This document shows positions 33,452-43,089 of a stretch of DNA of 64,000 nucleotides, one piece after another. A model generated the notes under the pieces. The model searched no databases. It had not been told where the DNA came from and was given only the letters and a program-made list of their open reading frames with translations. A program made the translations under genes and the position numbers. Position 1 is the stretch's first letter; every line of letters starts with the position of its first letter. Source of the stretch: Pinibacter sp031553495 (GTDB lineage Bacteria > Bacteroidota > Bacteroidia > Chitinophagales > Chitinophagaceae); the NCBI GenBank assembly GCA_031553495.1, contig JAVBLN010000014.1, positions 62,001 through 126,000 of the forward strand. The letters are read 5' to 3'.

Positions 33452-36400
33452 TTAGAATCCGATTTGTAATCCTATATTCACAACTCTTTGGTTCATGTAA
33501 GCATCTCCTGCTGTATTGCTGGTTACTTCAGGGTCTTGTTGATACAAATCATAATTTGTCCATGTCAACAAATTATACGCACTTAAATAAAGTCTTGCAT
33601 TATTTATTTTAAATGGCAGCGCTTTATCCGGAACCTGGTAGCCAAATTCTAATGTTTTCAAACGCATATACATAGCATTGATCAACCAAAAAGTGGAAGG
33701 ATAAGATCCACTACTGCTTATGTTAGTTCCATTTGTAGTTAGCCGTGGAAATTTGGCATTTGGATTATCGGGAGTCCACCTTAGTTCATGAACAGGTTGA
33801 AACTGACTTTGGAATGGCTCAATACCGATACCGGTTACAGCAAAACTATAGTTAAATGAGCCTTGGAATAAAACGCTTGCACTAAATCCTTTGTAACTAG
33901 CTCCCAAAGTTAAACCTACGGAAGTATTAGGTAAATTAGGTTTACCTATGGGGCCCATATCTGTTTCATCTATTTGACCATCACCATTAAGATCAGCATA
34001 TTTTAAATCTCCAGGATAAACCGGAACAAAAGGTTTTGCACTTTTATCTATATCAGCCTGATCTTTATAAAATCCTATGCAAGTGTAACCAAATGGTTGT
34101 CCAATAGAATGTCCTGTTCTTGACAGCCAGGGATAAGCCGGATTGGCTTCATCTTGAAATAATATTTTGTTTTTTGCATAAGAAAAAACTGCATTGATAT
34201 TATACTGCACCTGGCCAACCTTGTCTCTATAAGAAATTTGTCCATCAAAGCCGGTATTGCGTACCTTACCAAGATTGAAACGTGCAGTGCCAACACCTAA
34301 TACTGAAGGAATGGAACCTCTTGATATTAACTGATCATAACGGGTATCATTAAAATAATCAAAGGTCAATGAAAGCTTATCATTTAAAAGATTCATATCA
34401 ATTCCAACATCAAATTTTTTAGCTAATTCCCATGTTACAATTGGATTACCAAGGGAACTTTCATAGATAACAGGATAATATGTTCCATCGCCTTCACCAA
34501 AAACATACGAGTCTATACCGGTTCTATATTCCTGTTTGTAAAGATATCTATCACCAGGTACGGCATCGGAACCAACCATTCCATAAGAAGCCCGAAGCTT
34601 TAAGAGATTTATGAAAGCCAATGAGCTGTTATTAAAAAAGAAATCTTCTTTACTTATATTCCAGCCAACACCAAACGCTGGGAATGCGCCGTAGCGTTTA
34701 CTTGATTGAAAACGGTCTGATCCGTTGTATCCAATGTTGAAGTCTGCCAAATATTTTTGTTGAAAATCGTACCCTACCTTAAAGCTATAGCCTTGAAACT
34801 TATTTGGTACAGATGCTGCTTTCTCATCAGTATAATTTTGCCTGTTGAATAATAACAATGATGTAACGTGATGGTCGCCAAACGTTCTTTCATAATTAAG
34901 AAATGCTTGCAAATTCACATTCTTATTATATATTTCTGAAGACCCCAGCAAATTATACACTGCAAGGTTATATTGGTTGCGAGGATCCAATGTGTAGGAC
35001 TTGTCGGTTGAATTGTAGTAATAAGATGGAGGAGAATAACCCCTAACCGGATCGCCACGGAATAAATGGCGAGTATTGCTTTCTATACTTGAGTAGGCCA
35101 TACGAGCTGTAAACGACAGGCCTTTAGTAATCATATCCAGTTTTTCAACCAAGCCAGCCAAGATATTCAGGTCGGTTCTTTTGGAACGGCTGTAACCACT
35201 ATTTGCCAATCTTGCATTAAGCGTAGACAGGTTATCGGGGTTATACCGATCATATGCATAGCTACCGTCCGGATTTAAGAAAGGAGCCGAATATGGTCTT
35301 ATTCTTTTGAAATTGAATATTTCAGAAACTATATTCTGAGCATGAGGCTCATTTATATCACCAAATCTTGCAGTTACATCAAGACGAATACTAAGATTTT
35401 TTGTAGCACGAACATCAAGATTGCTTCTAAAATTGTATCGTTTAAAATCATAGTTAGTATTTACTTCATTGCGCGGATCAGAAAAATCCTTTAGTGCGCC
35501 GTTTTGAACAAAAGCCCCTCCTGATACAAAATATTTCAATATATCATTACCTCCTGATATATCAACATTCGCGTTGGTCTGAAAAGAGTTCTTTTTAAAA
35601 ATTGCGTCGTACCAGTTTACATTCGGATGCCCATATGGATCATCACCTGTTCTAAAATGCTCGACATCTAAATCTGTAAAAGGAGGATTCAATCCATCAT
35701 TTAAGTAAGCTTCATTTTCAAGTAGTACTGAATGATAAGAATCTAAAAATTTAAGTTTTTTAACAGGGCTTTGAATGCCACTTTCAACCCTTACATTCAC
35801 TTTGGGTCTTCCGGAGCTTCCACGCCTGGTTGTTACTATCAAAACCCCGTTAGCACCTTTTATACCATATACTGCGGTAGTAGAAGCATCTTTAAGAATA
35901 CTAATATTCTCGATTTCATTTACGTTTATCTGGGACAATTGCTCGTAACTGTATTCAATATCATCAACGATGATCAATGGTTTATTACCCTCTGAATTAA
36001 GAGAACTAACACCACGTATAAAAAAATCAGAAGCATCTTTTCCCGGTTGTCCTGACCGTTGTTGAGAAAAGAAACCAGGTAATCTTCCTGTAAGCGCATT
36101 CTGTACATTAGCGGTAGGCACTTCACGTATTTCGGCTGCTGATATAGAACTTACAGTACCGGTATTTGTTACCCGCTTCTTAGTACCATAACCTACTACA
36201 ATTACTTCATCCATACCCTGAGTAGCAGTTTGTAATAAGACTTCAACATAATTTTCGGTCCCTACTTTCACATCCTGCGATAAATAACCCACGCGACTAA
36301 CTTCCAGCACAACTACGCCATCAGCTTTTACAGTCAATGAAAATTTGCCATCCTCATTAGTAGTAGTTCCAATATTGCTTCCTTTAACCATTACAGATAT

Positions 36401-36511
36401 ATTGGATAGAGGTCCAAAATTGTCCTTCACAACTCCTGTAATTATTCTTTGTTGTGCATGAAGCCCTGTAACAAAGAGGAAAGTGAAAAAGAAGAAATAA
36501 ATATTTTTCAT
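33452..36511 (-). CDS. SusC/RagA-family TonB-linked outer membrane transporter (C2)
   Basis: 1019 residues from ATG 36511. Signal peptide to about residue 20 (VTGLHAQQ). Carboxypeptidase-like domain about 22-100 (RIITGVVKDNFGPLSNISVM, TTTNEDGKFSLTV). A canonical TonB-box region follows, MDEVIVVGYGTKKR, then the plug (NVQNALTGRLPGFFSQQRSG, ILKDASTTAVYGIKGANGVL) and a barrel with the SusC hallmark GDLKYADLNGDGQIDETDM. It imports oligosaccharides across the outer membrane with a SusD lid. Unusually it comes after SusD D2 (62-base gap) and no SusD follows it; the next gene downstream is the SGNH hydrolase beyond the arm 12/13 pair. Confidence 0.92.
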   Translation of the reverse strand: MKNIYFFFFTFLFVTGLHAQQRIITGVVKDNFGPLSNISVMVKGSNIGTTTNEDGKFSLTVKADGVVVLEVSRVGYLSQDVKVGTENYVEVLLQTATQGMDEVIVVGYGTKKRVTNTGTVSSISAAEIREVPTANVQNALTGRLPGFFSQQRSGQPGKDASDFFIRGVSSLNSEGNKPLIIVDDIEYSYEQLSQINVNEIENISILKDASTTAVYGIKGANGVLIVTTRRGSSGRPKVNVRVESGIQSPVKKLKFLDSYHSVLLENEAYLNDGLNPPFTDLDVEHFRTGDDPYGHPNVNWYDAIFKKNSFQTNANVDISGGNDILKYFVSGGAFVQNGALKDFSDPRNEVNTNYDFKRYNFRSNLDVRATKNLSIRLDVTARFGDINEPHAQNIVSEIFNFKRIRPYSAPFLNPDGSYAYDRYNPDNLSTLNARLANSGYSRSKRTDLNILAGLVEKLDMITKGLSFTARMAYSSIESNTRHLFRGDPVRGYSPPSYYYNSTDKSYTLDPRNQYNLAVYNLLGSSEIYNKNVNLQAFLNYERTFGDHHVTSLLLFNRQNYTDEKAASVPNKFQGYSFKVGYDFQQKYLADFNIGYNGSDRFQSSKRYGAFPAFGVGWNISKEDFFFNNSSLAFINLLKLRASYGMVGSDAVPGDRYLYKQEYRTGIDSYVFGEGDGTYYPVIYESSLGNPIVTWELAKKFDVGIDMNLLNDKLSLTFDYFNDTRYDQLISRGSIPSVLGVGTARFNLGKVRNTGFDGQISYRDKVGQVQYNINAVFSYAKNKILFQDEANPAYPWLSRTGHSIGQPFGYTCIGFYKDQADIDKSAKPFVPVYPGDLKYADLNGDGQIDETDMGPIGKPNLPNTSVGLTLGASYKGFSASVLFQGSFNYSFAVTGIGIEPFQSQFQPVHELRWTPDNPNAKFPRLTTNGTNISSSGSYPSTFWLINAMYMRLKTLEFGYQVPDKALPFKINNARLYLSAYNLLTWTNYDLYQQDPEVTSNTAGDAYMNQRVVNIGLQIGF

Positions 36512-36573
36512 AATCAAAAGCAATTAAGCATTTAGAAACAATGTATCATCAGTTCATTAATAATCAAGTACCA

Positions 36574-38310
36574 TTACCATCCCGGATTTTGCTGCATGTT
36601 GGAATTTTTTACCACTTCATCATACGGAATAGGATATAAGTACCTTTTCTTATCATTAAATACAGGAGTGAACACCGTAATAGGTGTGTAAGTCATTCTT
36701 CCTGATGTTCCTTTAATGATTTGCATTCCATGCAATGGCTTGTTGCAAACATCTTCGGCTATTTTCCATCTGCGCACATCCCAGTAGCGATGTTCTTCAA
36801 ATGCCAGTTCTATTCTTCTTTCATTACGAATAGCTTTACGCATTTTATCTTTATCCATGCCGGATTCCAAGCCATACATACCATCTCCACCAGCTTCAAT
36901 ACCAGCCCTTTTTCGCAGATCTTTCAGTACCTGGTACACTTCATTTGATGGTCCTGCAAATTCATTTTGCGCTTCTGCAAAATTCAATAATACTTCTGCG
37001 TATCTAAATATGATATTATCATGGTATGTATCAGCAAAGTCGGTTGAAGTTTCAAAGTTTCCAAGGAACTTTCTCATATAATAGCTGGTACGTGTTTCCT
37101 GGTTAACTTTTCCGGTTTTGCTTCTGCCACCGTCAAAGGTTTCCACAATTGAATTAAGCCATTGAGATCCGTTGCAAAATACAGTTGCGGAAAGACGTGG
37201 ATCTCTATTGCTATAAGGATTATCGCTATAAGAGGAATAAAATTTAGATGTATTGTCTGTTACTGCTTTACCATCCAGGAAAGGGAAAGCTTCCACCAGC
37301 TCCTGGGTAGGGCTGGTTCTTCCATTTGCAGTACCGGGCGAATAACCTACAGGAGCATTGTTAATTTCGAGGGATTTTCCTTTCCCATCTTCACGAACAA
37401 AAATCACTTCATCATTTACGTTATTGTCTTGGCCGGTACAGGTAATAAATATATTCTTAAATACCGGGTTGAGGCTATATTCTCCATTCATCACGGTTTT
37501 GGCAGCATCTGCAGCAAGTTTCCATCTTTGTGGATCAGCATCAGTATAACCCGTTTTGTCATTAGCCGCATCAATATTTCCACCGTTAAAAAGAGGGCTG
37601 GCAGCATATAATAGTACTCTTGCCTTTAATGCCATTGCGGCCCCTTTTGTTGGAGACTGATAGTCGGAGCTGGAAGCCGCCTGCTTCATTGTTCTTAGAT
37701 CGTTATATATAGCATCACACTCGCCAACTATATAATCCACACAACTTTTAAATGAATTACGGGGCAATTGCATGTCTGCACCTAAAGCCCATACATTATC
37801 CCCAACTAATGGAATCCCGCCATATCTTTTTACTAATTCAAAATAAAACAAGGCTCTTACAAAGCGGGCTTCCGCTTTCCATACTACTTTTTTCAAAAGC
37901 CCATTTCCCGAAACGTCTTTAGTTGGCACTATATCAATGTTATTGATAAATATATTGGCCTTACGTATTCCCGCATAACTGGAGGCCCAAACATTTTCTG
38001 CTTCCGGCATAGTTGATGAACTATAACCACCGGTAGCAAGTTTGGATACATCTGTTGTACCTGTTGCAGATGAAATAGCATCATCCGTTGAAGCATCCAG
38101 CATGTCAGAATTAACACGGTTGTATGATTTTGGAAGCGTGAACAAAATTCCGTTCAAATATGCCTGAGCATTTCTCCCAAGTGAATCATAAGCATCAAAA
38201 ATATATTCATCGGTGTTGAATTCGAGCGGAATCTTTTCAACATTCTTAGAGCAAGCCACAAACGAGATTAAACTGATCACTATGAAAAATATATATTGAG
38301 ACTTTCTCAT
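36574..38310 (-). CDS. SusD/RagB-family lipoprotein (D2)
   Basis: 578 residues from ATG 38310. The lipoprotein signal ends ISFVACSKN, with Cys as lipidation site. The TPR-rich SusD fold is shown by KVVWKAEARFVRALFYFELV, RYGGIPLVGD, KGAAMALKARVLLYAASPLF and, near the C-terminus, RNERRIELAFEEHRYWDVRR and YLYPIPYDEV...QQNPGW. It binds oligosaccharide at the cell surface and covers a SusC barrel. It starts 31 bases after the C1 stop and precedes C2 by 62 bases, so it could partner either. Confidence 0.92.
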   Translation of the reverse strand: MRKSQYIFFIVISLISFVACSKNVEKIPLEFNTDEYIFDAYDSLGRNAQAYLNGILFTLPKSYNRVNSDMLDASTDDAISSATGTTDVSKLATGGYSSSTMPEAENVWASSYAGIRKANIFINNIDIVPTKDVSGNGLLKKVVWKAEARFVRALFYFELVKRYGGIPLVGDNVWALGADMQLPRNSFKSCVDYIVGECDAIYNDLRTMKQAASSSDYQSPTKGAAMALKARVLLYAASPLFNGGNIDAANDKTGYTDADPQRWKLAADAAKTVMNGEYSLNPVFKNIFITCTGQDNNVNDEVIFVREDGKGKSLEINNAPVGYSPGTANGRTSPTQELVEAFPFLDGKAVTDNTSKFYSSYSDNPYSNRDPRLSATVFCNGSQWLNSIVETFDGGRSKTGKVNQETRTSYYMRKFLGNFETSTDFADTYHDNIIFRYAEVLLNFAEAQNEFAGPSNEVYQVLKDLRKRAGIEAGGDGMYGLESGMDKDKMRKAIRNERRIELAFEEHRYWDVRRWKIAEDVCNKPLHGMQIIKGTSGRMTYTPITVFTPVFNDKKRYLYPIPYDEVVKNSNMQQNPGW

Positions 38311-38341
38311 GATATATTGTTTTTTTGTTTGAAAAAGGAGA

Positions 38342-41300
38342 TTAAAACTTAACATTTATTCCGGTATTAATCACCCTTTGAATAGGATATACACCATAAG
38401 CCTGCACTTCGGGGTCAACCTTGTCAAAAGCAGACCATGTAAATAAATTTTGAGCATTTACAAAAACTGTTATTCCTGCTACTTTTATTCTATTAACCCA
38501 ATTGTAGGGCAGAGTATATTGAACATTAATATTTTTGATACGCCAATAATCTCCGGAATGCATCCAAAAAGTACTGCCCGCTAAACTATACTTATCCTGG
38601 GGTATGCCAAGAAACGGTTCCGCATTAGCTTTAAGCCTTGGATAAGCAGCGTTCACACTTGTTTCCGGTGTCCACCTGGCATATATTTCATCATATAACT
38701 GTCCATACAATTGGCCTTTCCCGTTAACAGACATTACATTGTAGTTGTCAATATACAGGTTGCGATTTTTAACACCCTGGAACAATACACTAAAACCAAA
38801 ACCTTTATAATTAAACCCTGCGGTTAGACCATAATAGAATAACGGTGTTGTTTTACCTATAGCTGTTTCATCAAACTGGTCAATAACATTATCGCCATTC
38901 ATATCTTTATACTTAATATCGCCTGCATGTACTTCATACCCCGGTATAATAGCGCTGGTGGTTGCATCTTCTTCAGTTTGGAAAAAACCTTCAGCGATAT
39001 ATCCAAATCTTTGTCCTACAGGTAATCCCGTTCTTTTGTTCCATTCATACTCCCGTCTTTGTTCGTCCATAAACAACACTTTTGTTTTTTCAATAGAAGC
39101 ATTTCCGGTAACAAAATAATTAAAGGCTCCAACGTTATTTTGGTATGTTGCAGTAAATTCAGCACCGGTGTATAAGTTCTTACCAATATTTTCAGCAGGA
39201 TAAGCAGAACCAATTATTGAAATACTTTTACCACGTATTTGCAATAAGTCGAAATATACATCTCTATAAAAATCTGCTGTAAATTGTAATTTATCTTTAA
39301 ATGCAGAAACATCTAATCCTACATCAAATTTGTGGGCTTTTTCCCATGTAATACCAGTATTAGCCAGCGCACTTTCAACAAATGCAGATGGAGCGGCAAC
39401 AGAGTGGCCAACTCCTATAACAGCCGTTTGCCAATAATCCTGCTTGTATACCTGGCGCCAAATAAAATAACCTGAATTATCAACACCATTACCCGTTAAT
39501 CCATATGTTGCCCTTAGCTTTAAAGTATTTAACCAACTTACATTATCTTTTATAAAATTTTCCTGCGCCATATTCCATCCTGCACCTAATGCATAGAATG
39601 CCCCAAATTTATTACCAGGCATATACCTGTCATATCCGCTGTAATTGACAGCAGCTTCAGCCATATACTTCTTCTGATAATCATAATTCATCTTTGCTAC
39701 ATAATTGCTGGCAGTTCCAGGTAAATCATAGTTGAGTGTAGAACGACGCCAATCGCCCATTAATGTACCTCTGAATGTGTGATCGTCGCCAATTTTTTTA
39801 TCATATCCAATTTCAAACTGGCTATACCAATACCGTGTGTTGGAAATATTATAGTAATTGTTTACTTGAGCAACAGCAGAACCATATCTTGTATAATAGT
39901 TACTTCCATCTTCTTTTGTTTGCATAAGAAAGACAGGGTCTTGCTTACTTCTATTTATTGCAATAGCTGATTGCACAGCGATATTGCCATTTAATTTAGC
40001 CCAAAGGCCGGGTACCCAACGATCTAACTTATATTTCAAATTCACATTCGCCATAATATCGCGATCGTGATTTTCAATATATCCTGAATTATTAAGCAAT
40101 GCATATAAATTGGTACTAAAAGAATTATTACCACCCAAGGATCCATCACGATTGAAAATCGGATAGGCATTATTTGGTGTTCTTAAAAGTTCGCTTAATA
40201 TGGTGGCAGTGGTGGCCCCTGGTTGATATGCATCGTGCAAACGGCCAAACAATTGTACATTCACTGTAAAATCCTTAGTAACATCAATATCTACATACGA
40301 GTTTATCAAATAACGCTGCAACTGCATTTTAGCATCTTTGTTTGAAATATTCAATAACCCATCCTGATCCATATAACTTAAAGAAACTGCATACCTGGCT
40401 ACCTTGCCACCTCCCGTTATGCTAAGATTATACCTTGACATCAATGAGCTTTTACGATATACCTCATCATACCAGTTTACATCCGGATATTTATAAGGAT
40501 CTGTTCCACTTTTAAAGGCTTCTAAATCGGCAGTAGAATACATTGCCTTCTTTCCATCATTAAGCAATGCTTCATTTATAAAATAGCTATAATTAAAAGC
40601 GTCAATAGGTTTGGGAAGCTTTAATGGTTGCTGCACTCCATATTCTGCGGTAAAAGATAACCGTGGAGCGCCTCCTGTAAGCCGCTTTGTAGTTACCAGC
40701 AACATGCCTTTTGAACTACGCTGTCCAAGTGCAATGGATGACAATGCATCTTTAGCTACCGAAATAGATTCAATATTTTCGGGATCCAGGGAGTAAATAT
40801 CACGTTGAATCCCATCTATCAATACAACAGGATTTTGGCCCCTAAGCCTGATAGATAATTCACTGTTATCACTAAATATAGACAACCCCGTTCTGGCAAT
40901 CGAACCTATAAGATCACTTGTTGTATTTGCATCACCCGATCCCATAAATGTTCTGAATCCCTGGGTTTGCGTTGTGAATAAGCCTGCTAACCTGCCTGTG
41001 AGAGCATATCCATATAAAGAAGCAGGCGTAGTAGAAAGTTGCGAGTTATATACAGTACCAACAGAGCCGACCATCAATTCTTTTTCCTTTGTTTCATAAA
41101 GCATATCCACTTTCTTTTCGCTGCGCAAATAGCTTTCATTCAATCGAATCACCAAAGACTTATCATCTTTGATTATATGTTCTGCGATATCAAGCCCCTG
41201 CGAAGAAATAACAAGCATGTTTTTCACTTGCGCATCTATTTCAAATGCCCCATCTTTATTTGTGAGAACATTAACCAGGGAGCCTTTTACCTGTACTTTC

Positions 41301-41443
41301 GCACCTTCAATGGCATGACCATAATCGTCAAGAATTTTGCCTTTAATAAGCTGAGTGTTTGTTTGAGCAATAACAGCATTTAACAAGCCAAAACCTATTA
41401 TGGCAGAAAGTATTGCTTTTTTGAAAAAATATAAATGCGACAT
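38342..41443 (-). CDS. SusC/RagA-family TonB-linked outer membrane transporter (C1), TonB box divergent
   Basis: 1033 residues from ATG 41443. Signal peptide to about residue 26 (NAVIAQ). The carboxypeptidase-like domain (LIKGKILDDYGHAIEGAKVQ) is present, but the region where DEVVVVGYG normally stands reads KKVDMLYETKEKELMVGSVG, so the TonB-box consensus is lost. The plug is also diverged (RLAGLFTTQTQGFRTFMGSG, LSIRLRGQNPVVLIDGIQRD), while the barrel keeps SusC features such as GDIKYKDMNGDNVIDQFDET and a C-terminal NTGINVKF. It lies between the DUF4961 gene and SusD D2, the normal C-then-D order. Confidence 0.9.
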   Translation of the reverse strand: MSHLYFFKKAILSAIIGFGLLNAVIAQTNTQLIKGKILDDYGHAIEGAKVQVKGSLVNVLTNKDGAFEIDAQVKNMLVISSQGLDIAEHIIKDDKSLVIRLNESYLRSEKKVDMLYETKEKELMVGSVGTVYNSQLSTTPASLYGYALTGRLAGLFTTQTQGFRTFMGSGDANTTSDLIGSIARTGLSIFSDNSELSIRLRGQNPVVLIDGIQRDIYSLDPENIESISVAKDALSSIALGQRSSKGMLLVTTKRLTGGAPRLSFTAEYGVQQPLKLPKPIDAFNYSYFINEALLNDGKKAMYSTADLEAFKSGTDPYKYPDVNWYDEVYRKSSLMSRYNLSITGGGKVARYAVSLSYMDQDGLLNISNKDAKMQLQRYLINSYVDIDVTKDFTVNVQLFGRLHDAYQPGATTATILSELLRTPNNAYPIFNRDGSLGGNNSFSTNLYALLNNSGYIENHDRDIMANVNLKYKLDRWVPGLWAKLNGNIAVQSAIAINRSKQDPVFLMQTKEDGSNYYTRYGSAVAQVNNYYNISNTRYWYSQFEIGYDKKIGDDHTFRGTLMGDWRRSTLNYDLPGTASNYVAKMNYDYQKKYMAEAAVNYSGYDRYMPGNKFGAFYALGAGWNMAQENFIKDNVSWLNTLKLRATYGLTGNGVDNSGYFIWRQVYKQDYWQTAVIGVGHSVAAPSAFVESALANTGITWEKAHKFDVGLDVSAFKDKLQFTADFYRDVYFDLLQIRGKSISIIGSAYPAENIGKNLYTGAEFTATYQNNVGAFNYFVTGNASIEKTKVLFMDEQRREYEWNKRTGLPVGQRFGYIAEGFFQTEEDATTSAIIPGYEVHAGDIKYKDMNGDNVIDQFDETAIGKTTPLFYYGLTAGFNYKGFGFSVLFQGVKNRNLYIDNYNVMSVNGKGQLYGQLYDEIYARWTPETSVNAAYPRLKANAEPFLGIPQDKYSLAGSTFWMHSGDYWRIKNINVQYTLPYNWVNRIKVAGITVFVNAQNLFTWSAFDKVDPEVQAYGVYPIQRVINTGINVKF

Positions 41444-41522
41444 AAATAGTTTTTTATAAACAGTTATTTAAACCAGCTAACATTTTTCAAAAATGAAATG
41501 TATTGCTATATAGTTTTATCTT

Positions 41523-42542
41523 CTAATCCTCACACCTGAAAGTAAATTTGAACGGATCAGTTTTACTTCCTCCATACCCAATGGTTATTGTCCCTGTGGA
41601 ATTTGTAAGATAATATTCAATTCTTGAGAGAGTTTGATTCCCGGTTAAATGAAAATATTCTCTTGGCCAAAAATCAAACCTGAACCTGTTTAATCCCGGC
41701 ATAGGTTTGAAAGCTGAAGCTGCTTTACGATCGCATACTTCAATTGACGATCCATCACTCAAAAACCCTTTTGCACATAGAAAAATATCAGTAGAAGAAC
41801 TCAGGTCGGTTGGTGTAACATCGCCATCATAATAAATAGTTTGAATGTCATTATCTGTAGCTCTGGCAAGCTCCATCATAGCAATCTGCGGGTTAACCAA
41901 ATCAACAATATCTCCCACTCCATTTTCCACTGTTATTTTTTTAGATCCCGCAGTACTATATGATCCGTCATTATTCGGCAGATCCAGCCCATTGCTGGTA
42001 TTTCCAATAAAAAACCCCATGTTTGCAATCATATTTTCCATACCGGCTTTCGTAGTTATTGTTATAGTAAACTCGGGAGCCTCGCCATTTGTAAGGTCAT
42101 AAGTTTTAGCTCCGGATTGAAAAACTAACCACTCTAAATCATCAATTAAATTACCCATCAATCCATATCTTGAATCTCTTTTTAGAGCCGTGGGCCAATC
42201 CAATTGAGTTACTTTTTCCCTGGTTGTTGCCGGTATCAAACTCATCCTCTCGTTGTTTGCTCCTTTAGGTGGACAATCAAATGTTATTGAAGTATTTTGA
42301 GCTGCTGCCCATGATTTTGGCACAAGAACCCCCACCACAAGTGTTTTTGTAAGGTTATCACCGGCACTGCTCCATTTGGCTTTCACAGTAGTTGTAAAAT
42401 TATCGCCAGCGTTAATTTTGCCACTGTTAGGTAATACAATTTCTAAAATATCAACACTACATGAAACTATGATACTAACTATAGCCATTGCCGCCAGGTA
42501 TTTCCACCAGTTTCTTTTTAAGAATTTATATTTGTTTTTCAT
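41523..42542 (-). CDS. DUF4961-type surface lipoprotein
   Basis: 339 residues from ATG 42542. Lipoprotein signal with lipobox IIVSCSVD. Two beta-rich parts: an N-terminal part with VLPNSGKINAGDNFTTTVKA and a C-terminal part with DIFLCAKGFLSDGSSIEVCD. The overall build matches DUF4961, found next to SusC/D genes in mannan and N-glycan loci. It probably sits on the surface and binds glycan. It lies between the DUF5004 gene (56-base gap) and SusC C1 (79-base gap), in the same operon. Family call is by recalled resemblance. Confidence 0.68.
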   Translation of the reverse strand: MKNKYKFLKRNWWKYLAAMAIVSIIVSCSVDILEIVLPNSGKINAGDNFTTTVKAKWSSAGDNLTKTLVVGVLVPKSWAAAQNTSITFDCPPKGANNERMSLIPATTREKVTQLDWPTALKRDSRYGLMGNLIDDLEWLVFQSGAKTYDLTNGEAPEFTITITTKAGMENMIANMGFFIGNTSNGLDLPNNDGSYSTAGSKKITVENGVGDIVDLVNPQIAMMELARATDNDIQTIYYDGDVTPTDLSSSTDIFLCAKGFLSDGSSIEVCDRKAASAFKPMPGLNRFRFDFWPREYFHLTGNQTLSRIEYYLTNSTGTITIGYGGSKTDPFKFTFRCED

Positions 42543-42604
42543 ACACAATCTTTTTGTTGGTATAGTATTTACTTTTCTATTTGATATACTTTATAATAAC
42601 CCGG

Positions 42605-43054
42605 TTATTGCCCGGCGTTAATCAAAGTATATTGATAAGAATTTTTTATACAGCCAGGGCTGCCGGTTAATACTATATTTCTGATTCCTTTTGAAATAGG
42701 ATAAACAAATTCATTTTCTACAGGAGTAGTTGCGCCATCTTGTGTAAATGATATATAAATAGGATATTTCGAATCATCCATCGACCATTTACCATTTTTT
42801 GAAACTACAAACGGAACAGCGTTTTCAATTGTGTAAGAACCATCGCTTTTAAATATTATTCTGAATTTGCTGAAATCAAAATAATTAGTGATATCCACTT
42901 CGTTTCGCGTTACTGATGCTATTTTCCAAGTACCTGCAATATCTTTTAATGATTCTGTTGTTACCAGGCTTTTTTCTTTTTTACAAGCAAGTCCAATAGT
43001 AATCATCAGCAACAGACTAAGTGACATTTTTTTGATTACTGAAGATGTTTGCAT
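42605..43054 (-). CDS. DUF5004-type lipocalin-like lipoprotein
   Basis: 149 residues. Signal MQTSSVIKKMSLSLLLMITI with lipobox IGLACKKE. The body has the lipocalin-like start IAGTWKIASVTRNEVDITNY and the strand pairs SDGSYTIENAVPFVVSKNGK and ENEFVYPI, typical of the small DUF5004/lipocalin-like proteins that accompany SusD in these operons. It follows SusD D1 by 35 bases and precedes DUF4961. Likely an accessory surface protein; no enzyme motif. Confidence 0.68.
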   Translation of the reverse strand: MQTSSVIKKMSLSLLLMITIGLACKKEKSLVTTESLKDIAGTWKIASVTRNEVDITNYFDFSKFRIIFKSDGSYTIENAVPFVVSKNGKWSMDDSKYPIYISFTQDGATTPVENEFVYPISKGIRNIVLTGSPGCIKNSYQYTLINAGQ

Positions 43055-43089
43055 ATTATTAAGATTCTATGTTCAAGATTTTATTTGCA

